Shown here: piece after piece, positions 6,668 through 11,152 of the stretch
Position numbering within the stretch: position 1 is the stretch's first letter
Layout of the letters: every line of letters begins with the position of its first letter
NCBI GenBank assembly: GCA_002310155.1
Contig: DBYF01000065.1
Location: 1,601 to 12,752, forward strand
From: Mageeibacillus sp. UBA1193
Lineage (GTDB): Bacteria > Bacillota > Clostridia > Saccharofermentanales > Saccharofermentanaceae
Reading direction: 5' to 3'
Length of the DNA stretch: 11,152 nt
Position numbers and translations under genes: made by a program
The notes under the pieces: model-generated
Told to the model about the DNA's origin: nothing
What the model saw: the letters and a program-made list of their open reading frames with translations, nothing else
The model's database searches: none

Positions 6668-7949
6668 TGTAACGGAATTTCCAAAGGGCGGCTGCGTGCT
6701 CGCCGGCATCAATTCAGTATTAGGCGCGATCGATCGTGTATGCCCGATCTATCACAGCGGCCCCGGTTGCTGCATGCAGACAACGGCATCGGATGCGGGT
6801 CAGTCCGGACATAAGTCCTCCTGCTTCGTAAGCGCGGTTTCTATTCCTTCCAGCAACATGCTCGAAAAGGAAGTTGTCTTCGGAGGAACGAACAAGCTCC
6901 GTACGACGATCCAGGGTGCTGTCGACATCATCGACGCAGATGCCTATTTCGTACTGACAGGCTGCACCGCCGGTATCATCGGCGACGATATCGCCAGTGT
7001 CACAAATGAATTCCTCGAGAAGGGCATCCCGGTCTATCCGATCGAGACTCCCGGCTTTACCGGAGACAGCAACCTCGGTTATGAGACCGTATGGAATACA
7101 TTCCTCGACAAGGTCATCGAAAAGGATGTTCCGAAGGACGATAAGCTCGTGAACATTTTCGGCATCATCCCCTACCATGATCCTTTCTGGAGCGGAACTC
7201 TCGAAGAGATCGACCGTATCCTTTCCCGTCTGGGCCTTAAGGTAAATACCTTCTTTACGAAGGGACAGGGCATCGAAGATATTAAGAAGAGTTCCGCGGC
7301 AGCGCTGAACATCATCGTAAATCCCTGGCTCTTCAAGGGACCTGCGGCCAAGTACGAGAATAAGTTCGGTGTTCCGAGCCTCCGCATCCCGGGACTTTTC
7401 GTCGGCGCGACGGATACAAGCAAGTTCGTCCGCTCCGTGGGCGAAGCACTTCACCTCGATAAGGATTTCGTGGAGAAGGTCATCGCAGACGAAGAAAAAT
7501 ACGTATACAACTATCTCGGCCAGGCGATCGGAGTTCTCAGCTGGAAGCGCTTCGCAGTCATTGCGGACGCGAACAATGCCGTAGGATTTACCCGATACCT
7601 TGCCAATGACTATAGCTTCACACCGGTGCTGGTCATCGTGTCCGAACCGATCTTCCGTCCGGAGGATAAGGAAACGATCATCAAAGAGATCACGGACCTC
7701 GAGTATGCCAAGCCGCCGAAGGTTCTTTTCCTGTCGGATCAGTATGAGATCAATCAGGCGATCCGTGAGGAAGAAGAGGAGATCACGCTGATCGTGGGAT
7801 CCAGTAACGATCGTGAGATCGCGCTGGAGAAAGATTCCCAGTTCATCCTGGGCGCGTTCCCGATGAGCGAGCGCTTGATCTTCAACCGTACTTATGCCGG
7901 TTATCGTGGCAGTCTGACGTTTACGGAAGACATCTACGACAACAACTGA
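6660..7949 (+). CDS. Nitrogenase component 1 beta-like subunit, second pair (K2; NifN-like position)
   Basis: NifK/NifN superfamily, 429 aa. P-cluster-type cysteines are C12 (GGCVLAG), C37 (YHSGPGC) and C102 (LTGCTAGIIGDD). C38 and C55 are extra cysteines nearby. EVVFGG near residue 71 and the C-terminal FNRTYAGYRGSLTFTEDIY match the K1 layout (K1 ends FDSFYAGYEGAIRLIEDIY), so K1 and K2 look like paralogues. Azotobacter NifN supplies a single cysteine to the NifEN cluster; three here favour a P-cluster-like centre. The frame is open back to 6417, but AAGGAGG at 6645-6651 precedes the ATG at 6660, and the mature N-terminus then matches K1. The start overlaps the D2 end by 8 bases, a sign of coupled translation. 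It is the last gene before the operon terminator. I infer a D2-K2 heterotetramer. Confidence 0.88.
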   Translation: MSNVTEFPKGGCVLAGINSVLGAIDRVCPIYHSGPGCCMQTTASDAGQSGHKSSCFVSAVSIPSSNMLEKEVVFGGTNKLRTTIQGAVDIIDADAYFVLTGCTAGIIGDDIASVTNEFLEKGIPVYPIETPGFTGDSNLGYETVWNTFLDKVIEKDVPKDDKLVNIFGIIPYHDPFWSGTLEEIDRILSRLGLKVNTFFTKGQGIEDIKKSSAAALNIIVNPWLFKGPAAKYENKFGVPSLRIPGLFVGATDTSKFVRSVGEALHLDKDFVEKVIADEEKYVYNYLGQAIGVLSWKRFAVIADANNAVGFTRYLANDYSFTPVLVIVSEPIFRPEDKETIIKEITDLEYAKPPKVLFLSDQYEINQAIREEEEEITLIVGSSNDREIALEKDSQFILGAFPMSERLIFNRTYAGYRGSLTFTEDIYDNN

Positions 7950-7981
7950 CGGAACGATCCATCCGTCGGATAATCTCACTC

Positions 7982-8023
7982 AGGGGCTGTCTCATTTCGA
8001 TGGGACAGCCCCTTTCTCGTTTT
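7982..8023 (+). terminator. Intrinsic terminator of the nitrogenase-like operon
   Basis: A near-perfect 14-bp stem (7982-7995 with 8000-8013, one G-T pair) is closed by a TTCG tetraloop and followed by TTTCTCGTTTT. It lies 32 bases after the K2 stop and should end the operon transcript. Confidence 0.9.
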
Positions 8024-8078
8024 GAAAAGCAGATCCCGGTTTTCGATTCGGTTATAAGCCCGGGTTATCACTACCCAT

Positions 8079-8094
8079 ATAATCAAACGATTAT
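8079..8094. promoter_or_regulatory. Possible operator: inverted repeat ATAATC-N4-GATTAT
   Basis: ATAATC at 8079-8084 and GATTAT at 8089-8094 are exact reverse complements with a 4-base spacer. The right arm overlaps the -35 region of the promoter called downstream, a usual place for a repressor site. A second imperfect palindrome (ATAA-G-CCCGGG-TTAT) lies at 8054-8068. No regulator gene is in view. Confidence 0.4.
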
Positions 8095-8120
8095 TCAAGC
8101 ACGATATCCTCTGCTATGAT
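8092..8120 (+). promoter_or_regulatory. Probable extended -10 promoter of the HD-LanC unit
   Basis: TGCTATGAT (8112-8120) is an extended -10 box. TATTCA (8092-8097), 17 bases upstream, is a weak -35. Transcription would begin near 8127 and give a 60-base leader to the ATG at 8188. The site lies after the upstream operon terminator, so a new promoter is needed here. Confidence 0.5.
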
Positions 8121-8187
8121 GTTGCTAACGGAAAAAGAAACAGACGGATCTTGAGTCCGGAAAACTATGTGAAAGAAGGATACGAAC

Positions 8188-8787
8188 ATGATCACCCGCG
8201 ATGAAGCATTTGCACTTCTTAAGGAATATAACAAAGACGCGTTTCACATCCAGCACGCGCTGACTGTCGAAGCGGTCATGAAGTGGTTCAGTAAAGAGCT
8301 CGGATACGCGGAGGAAGAAGAGTACTGGGGTATCGTGGGACTTCTTCATGATATCGACTTTGAACTTTATCCCGAAGAACATTGTCTGAAAGCACCGGAA
8401 CTTCTTTCTAAAGGCGGTGTCGGCGAAGACATCATCCACGCGGTATGTTCGCACGGATACGGGATCACAGTCGGTAACGGAACAACGATCGAAGTCGAAC
8501 CCATACATGAAATGGAGAAAGTGCTTTTCGCGACGGATGAACTGACCGGCCTGATCGGAGCTGCGGCGTTGATGCGACCGTCGAAGAGTACGAAAGATAT
8601 GGAGCTGAAGTCCTTGAAAAAGAAATATAAAAGCAAGGGTTTCGCGGCGGGGTGTTCCCGCGAAGTGATCGAGCGTGGCGCCGACCAGCTCGGATGGGAA
8701 CTGGACAAACTTCTTACACTGACGCTTCAGGCGATGGCAGAGACAGAAGATGTCCTAAATGAAGAATTGAAAAAAGAAGGGATCTGA
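8188..8787 (+). CDS. HD-domain metal-dependent phosphohydrolase-like protein
   Basis: A small soluble HD-superfamily protein, 199 aa, with no signal peptide or membrane segment. Metal-binding HD residues are visible: H23 (HALTVEAVM), the H54-D55 pair (GLLHDIDFE), H89 (SHGYG) and D117 (ATDELTGL). The C-terminal third is charged and ends in a Lys/Glu-rich helix. HD enzymes hydrolyse phosphate esters of nucleotides or similar molecules. The substrate cannot be read here, though the residues look complete enough for activity. AGAAGGA (8174-8180) supports the start. The LanC-like gene follows after 4 bases, so the two are cotranscribed. Confidence 0.8.
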   Translation: MITRDEAFALLKEYNKDAFHIQHALTVEAVMKWFSKELGYAEEEEYWGIVGLLHDIDFELYPEEHCLKAPELLSKGGVGEDIIHAVCSHGYGITVGNGTTIEVEPIHEMEKVLFATDELTGLIGAAALMRPSKSTKDMELKSLKKKYKSKGFAAGCSREVIERGADQLGWELDKLLTLTLQAMAETEDVLNEELKKEGI

Positions 8788-8791
8788 ACAT

Positions 8792-10174
8792 ATGAGCAAA
8801 CTTGGATTTATAAGAAGATTTGAACCGGTCACCTCCGAGCGGCTGATCGAAAAGGCGGTCGAGACTGCGGAGTGGATCGAACAATATGCGCACGAGGAAG
8901 GAGATACGAAGTACTGGGATGTGCTTCCGGGAAAAGAACAGGCAGGGTCATTTCTGCTGAAGGAGACCGGCATCTATGGAGGTGCGCCGGGTGTCGCGCT
9001 GTTCTTCCTGAGACTATACGCGGTAACGAACGATGAGAAATATCTCAATAATGCGAAAGCCGGCGTCAACTACGCGATCTCGAAGTACAGAGGCGCGGAG
9101 GATTTCGTATCGAACGCGGAATTTCTTCCCGGCGCGGAGATCGGTTTTCTGAACGGACCCGCAGGCGGTGCTTTTGCCGCAAGTAAACTGTTCGAGGTCA
9201 CAGGTGAGAAGAAGTATAAGGACTACGCGCTGAAGGTCACCGACGATCTGATCGACGCGGCGCACGAAGAAGACGGGAAACTTTTCTGGTACGGGGAGTA
9301 CGGTATCATCGGCGAGGGAAGCCTGATCCTGTATCTGGTGGATGCGTATGAGACGTACGGCGTACAGAGATTTATCGACGCTGCCTACAAGGGTGCGAAG
9401 TATATCGTGAGTAAGAGAGAAGAGGCCCCGAACGGCGGATACCGCTGGTACGCGATGGATACGGAGAAGTTCCCGACGATCGGAAAACCGGGCGGATATT
9501 TCCCGGGATTCGAGTACGGTGCGGCGGGATCCGGCTATATCCTTGCTGAAGTTTACGAGCATACGAAGGATCCGGAGCTTCTCGAGACAGCGAAAGGCGC
9601 AGCGCAGTATATCCGTAGTGTCGCCGTCTATTCGGACGATCAGGAAGCCGCTCTGGTCCCGTATAACGATACCTATCTGCAGGGACTTTTCTACCTGGGT
9701 GTATGCCAGGGTCCGGTCGGAACATCGAGACTTTTCTATAAGCTCTATGAGATCACGATCGATGAATCGTATAAGAAGTTTATCCTGCAGCTGACCAATG
9801 GTATCCTGGCGACCGGCGCACCGGCAAAACATTCTGAAGGATACTGGCGCACGAACTGCTACTGCTGCGGTGCGGCCGGCATGCTCGAACACTTCATTCA
9901 TCTGCATAAGCTGACGGGTAACGGAGCGTATGTCCAGGCAGCGAAAGATGCCGCGGAGACACTTGTCGGTGAGTCGACATACGATTCTCTCAAGAAGTAT
10001 ACGAACTGGTATACGCAGTGGAACCGTCACGAGCCGTGGAAGTCTGAAGCGTACACAGGTCTTTATCACGGAAGCGCCGGATGCGCGTCCTCACTGCTGG
10101 CACTGGCCCAGTACCTGAAAGAGGGAAAGTTCGGACCTTCGTATCTTGAGGATCCGTATCACGATCTGTATTGA
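8792..10174 (+). CDS. LanC-like seven-repeat (alpha/alpha toroid) protein
   Basis: 460 aa, cytosolic. Seven GxxG-type repeats, each followed by a hydrophobic helix, give the LanC toroid: G64-G67, G122-G125, near G174, G243-G246, G307-G310, G360-G363 and G427-G430. LanC enzymes add Cys thiols to dehydroamino acids through a zinc held by Cys (WCYG, repeat 5) and Cys-His (CHG, repeat 6). Aligned repeat by repeat, this protein has C305 (VCQGPVG), C358 and C359 (YCCGAAG), so the zinc His is replaced by Cys. The repeat-4 His of LanC (AHGxxG) is Tyr242 (EYGAAG), and the repeat-3 Asp is not evident. It is therefore a LanC homologue that may not cyclise lanthipeptides. No precursor peptide, dehydratase or exporter gene is near. 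AGAAGGG at 8775-8781 supports the start. An alternative is a six-hairpin glycosidase-like toroid, but the Cys motifs favour LanC. Confidence 0.75.
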   Translation: MSKLGFIRRFEPVTSERLIEKAVETAEWIEQYAHEEGDTKYWDVLPGKEQAGSFLLKETGIYGGAPGVALFFLRLYAVTNDEKYLNNAKAGVNYAISKYRGAEDFVSNAEFLPGAEIGFLNGPAGGAFAASKLFEVTGEKKYKDYALKVTDDLIDAAHEEDGKLFWYGEYGIIGEGSLILYLVDAYETYGVQRFIDAAYKGAKYIVSKREEAPNGGYRWYAMDTEKFPTIGKPGGYFPGFEYGAAGSGYILAEVYEHTKDPELLETAKGAAQYIRSVAVYSDDQEAALVPYNDTYLQGLFYLGVCQGPVGTSRLFYKLYEITIDESYKKFILQLTNGILATGAPAKHSEGYWRTNCYCCGAAGMLEHFIHLHKLTGNGAYVQAAKDAAETLVGESTYDSLKKYTNWYTQWNRHEPWKSEAYTGLYHGSAGCASSLLALAQYLKEGKFGPSYLEDPYHDLY

Positions 10175-10185
10175 TGTTGAGGGGG

Positions 10186-10230
10186 AAAAGAAAACCTGAA
10201 AGCTCTTGACGGACTTTCAGGTTTTCTTTT
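10186..10230. terminator. Bidirectional intrinsic terminator
   Basis: A perfect 17-bp stem: AAAAGAAAACCTGAAAG (10186-10202) pairs with CTTTCAGGTTTTCTTTT (10214-10230), with an 11-base loop. The 3' arm ends in a T-rich run on both strands, so it can stop the HD-LanC transcript from the left and the tRNA transcript from the right. It lies 3 bases from the tRNA 3' end. Confidence 0.85.
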
Positions 10231-10233
10231 ATC

Positions 10234-10308
10234 TGGTGGAAACTATGGGGTTTGAACCCATGGCCCCTCCCCTGTGAAGGGAATGCTCTCCCGCTGAGCT
10301 AAGCTTCC
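10234..10308 (-). tRNA. tRNA-Val (anticodon CAC), 3' CCA encoded
   Basis: Read on the minus strand: acceptor GGAAGCT pairs with AGTTTCC (one G-T pair); D-arm GCTC-AGCGGGA-GAGC; anticodon stem TTCCC/GGGAG with loop TTCACAG, giving anticodon CAC after U33; variable loop GGGCC; T-arm ATGGG-TTCAAAC-CCCAT; then A and CCA. It is 75 bases with a full cloverleaf. The CAC anticodon reads GUG. Bacterial valine families often rely on UAC alone, so this is an extra isoacceptor. Confidence 0.9.
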
Positions 10309-10311
10309 GCA

Positions 10312-10323
10312 GATAATATTATC
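10312..10323. promoter_or_regulatory. 12-bp AT-rich palindrome at the tRNA 5' flank, likely its -10 region
   Basis: GATAATATTATC is its own reverse complement and ends 4 bases from the tRNA 5' end. On the minus strand GATAAT or TAATAT could act as the -10 box. I see no good -35. Confidence 0.35.
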
Positions 10324-10347
10324 ACAGATCTTTGAACACTTCCACGC

Positions 10348-10375
10348 TTGACATTTGCCGTTAAAATGGTATCCT
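10348..10375 (+). promoter_or_regulatory. Promoter for the riboswitch-controlled transporter gene
   Basis: A consensus -35 TTGACA (10348-10353), a 16-base spacer and -10 TATCCT (10370-10375, 4 of 6). Transcription would begin near 10382, giving a leader of about 200 bases before the ATG at 10581. It is divergent from the tRNA gene. Confidence 0.6.
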
Positions 10376-10396
10376 TAACGCGCACGGTTTCCGAAA

Positions 10397-10414
10397 GTGC
10401 CGATTTTTCGGCGC
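10397..10414 (+). promoter_or_regulatory. Leader hairpin with an overlapping alternative fold
   Basis: GTGCCGA (10397-10403) pairs with TCGGCGC (10408-10414) around a TTTT loop, with one G-T pair. The same right arm can instead pair with CCGAAA (10391-10396 with 10406-10411). It lies at the 5' end of the leader, upstream of the aptamer. Confidence 0.4.
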
Positions 10415-10427
10415 TGGGAGCACCTGC

Positions 10428-10470
10428 CGACAGTTCGTTTGTGCCATCCTGTCGTTAAACAAAACCAGGA
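10428..10470 (+). ncRNA. preQ1-I riboswitch aptamer (probable)
   Basis: Stem P1 CGACAG (10428-10433) / CTGTCG (10449-10454) has a 15-base loop that starts TTCG and ends GCCATC. The tail TTAAACAAAACCAGGA (10455-10470) is A-rich and ends in GG. This is the preQ1-I (RF00522) layout: one hairpin, a C-bearing loop and an A-rich tail that docks in the stem, with its GG free to pair with loop C residues. It resembles the Thermoanaerobacter (Tte) aptamer, whose tail as I recall it runs UUAACAAAACAAGG. The gene downstream encodes a queuosine-precursor transporter, the expected target. The match is from memory, without a covariance search. Confidence 0.78.
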
Positions 10471-10486
10471 CTATATTATTAAGCAT

Positions 10487-10507
10487 CTGCCTCGTACCTA
10501 CGGGCAG
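10487..10507 (+). promoter_or_regulatory. Leader hairpin between aptamer and terminator
   Basis: CTGCC (10487-10491) pairs with GGCAG (10503-10507), extended by CGT/ACG above a one-base bulge. It may be part of the expression platform or only a spacer; the competing antiterminator is not obvious by eye. Confidence 0.4.
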
Positions 10508-10528
10508 TTTCATATCGTGCTTTTTGGT

Positions 10529-10564
10529 ATAGTTTGCGTTTTAGAAAAGGCAAACTATTTTTTT
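10529..10564 (+). terminator. Intrinsic terminator: expression platform of the preQ1 leader
   Basis: ATAGTTTGC (10529-10537) pairs with GCAAACTAT (10550-10558), and seven T residues follow (10558-10564). It ends 5 bases before the AGGAG of the transporter gene, so it would stop transcription before the start codon. With the aptamer 60 bases upstream this points to attenuation by premature termination rather than by hiding the ribosome site. Confidence 0.8.
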
Positions 10565-10580
10565 GTTTTAGGAGAGTTTT

Positions 10581-11152
10581 ATGAGTACATTATCTAAGCT
10601 CGATAATACTGAGCTCGAGAGGATCACAGTGGACGCGGAAGAGGAGAAGCCAGCTCTTGCAGCGGATAAGCCGATATCGACACTCTTTATGGTCATCGGC
10701 ATCATGTTCGTTTCCTGTCTTCTGCTTTCGAACCTGATCGCAGGTAAGATGTGGGCCGTTACGGATTCCATCACACTTCCCGCGGCAGTAGTGCTTTTCC
10801 CGCTGACATATATCTTCGGCGATATCTTCACGGAAGTATATGGTTTTAAGAAGGCTAGATTCGTCATCTGGATGGGCTTTGCAATGAGCTTCTTCGCAGT
10901 CCTGATCTACCTCATCACGATCGGACTTCCGCACCCGGGATTCTGGGAAGACCAGGGCGCATACGAGACCGTTATGGGAACGACACCTCGTGTCGCGGCA
11001 GCATCCTTCGCGGGTTATCTTTTCGGTGAGTTTTCTAACTCCATCATCCTGTCGAAGCTGAAGGTCATCACTAAGGGCAAGAACCTCTGGCTGAGAACGA
11101 TCCTGTCGACCGTTGTCGGCGAGGGCTTTGACTCCGTGATCTTCATCACGAT
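10581..11152 (+). CDS. yhhQ: Queuosine-precursor transporter, YhhQ/VUT (DUF165) family, 3'-truncated by window edge
   Basis: Membrane transporter that imports queuosine precursors (preQ0/preQ1) for tRNA modification. 190 codons are visible and the frame is open at the window end. A charged, cytosolic N-terminus (about 30 residues, rich in Glu/Asp/Lys) comes before the first membrane helix, which starts near residue 34 and leads into LLLSNLIAGK. Family signatures follow: FPLTYIFGDIFTEVYG, then a hydrophobic helix, then FAGYLFGEFSNSIILSKLK and STVVGEGFDSVIF. AGGAGAG at 10570-10576 supports the ATG. The upstream preQ1-I-like aptamer and terminator agree with this role. The family is the COG1738 type, not the ECF-type QueT. 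Confidence 0.9.
   Translation, partial: MSTLSKLDNTELERITVDAEEEKPALAADKPISTLFMVIGIMFVSCLLLSNLIAGKMWAVTDSITLPAAVVLFPLTYIFGDIFTEVYGFKKARFVIWMGFAMSFFAVLIYLITIGLPHPGFWEDQGAYETVMGTTPRVAAASFAGYLFGEFSNSIILSKLKVITKGKNLWLRTILSTVVGEGFDSVIFIT

Noticed and set aside
1..7949. A standard N2-fixing nif operon
   Set aside because: NifH looks canonical, but both D subunits lack the His195, Gln191 and Arg96 counterparts, and no nifI or nifV is present in the window; nifB could still lie outside it.
10234..10308. A tRNA-Glu reading (TTC) from the CCCTTCACAGGG stretch
   Set aside because: It would put C at position 33 and shift the anticodon stem. The Val(CAC) fold keeps U33 and a clean acceptor stem.
10397..10597. 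A 66-aa plus-strand frame across the riboswitch leader
   Set aside because: It lies over the aptamer and terminator, shows no motif or ribosome site, and is best explained as chance.
1..11152. CRISPR array, insertion sequence or prophage
   Set aside because: I saw no spaced direct repeats, transposase, integrase or terminal inverted repeats.

Overview
The window reads as a Clostridia-type Firmicute (anaerobe, perhaps gut or rumen; an inference from codon choice, strong AGGAGG-type ribosome sites, tight gene packing and a preQ1-I riboswitch). Its main content is a seven-gene, same-strand nitrogenase-like operon (1-7949). This begins with a NifH reductase cut by the window edge, then a cysteine-synthase-family PLP enzyme, a first NifD/NifK-like pair (D1/K1), a NifX-like cofactor-handling protein with a Cys-rich insertion, and a second NifD/NifK-like pair (D2/K2). 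It ends at a strong intrinsic terminator.

The seven genes look like one system. A single canonical NifH could serve both DK pairs. Both pairs keep all six P-cluster-type cysteines and the cofactor-binding cysteine of the D subunit. Both have lost the residues that mark N2-reducing NifD: the Gln191/His195 positions are Trp/Phe in D1 and Cys/Phe in D2, and Arg96 is absent. Instead of nifI1/nifI2, which usually sit between nifH and nifD in anaerobes, there is a CysK-like gene with an altered substrate loop. This points to a nitrogenase-like reductase outside N2 fixation, possibly tied to sulfur or thiol metabolism. The closest known precedent in idea is the methylthio-alkane reductase Mar; the substrate here is not known. 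A 10-bp hairpin separates the H-cysK-D1-K1 half from the X-D2-K2 half.

Region 7950-8187 holds the terminator and a probable extended -10 promoter overlapped by an inverted repeat. It leads into a two-gene unit (8188-10174): an HD-domain hydrolase and a seven-repeat LanC-like protein with an apparent Cys-Cys-Cys metal site. A bidirectional terminator follows, then a minus-strand tRNA-Val(CAC).

The end of the window (about 10348-11152) carries a plus-strand promoter, a leader with a preQ1-I-like aptamer and an intrinsic terminator, and the 5' part of a YhhQ/VUT-family queuosine-precursor transporter gene, which runs off the window.
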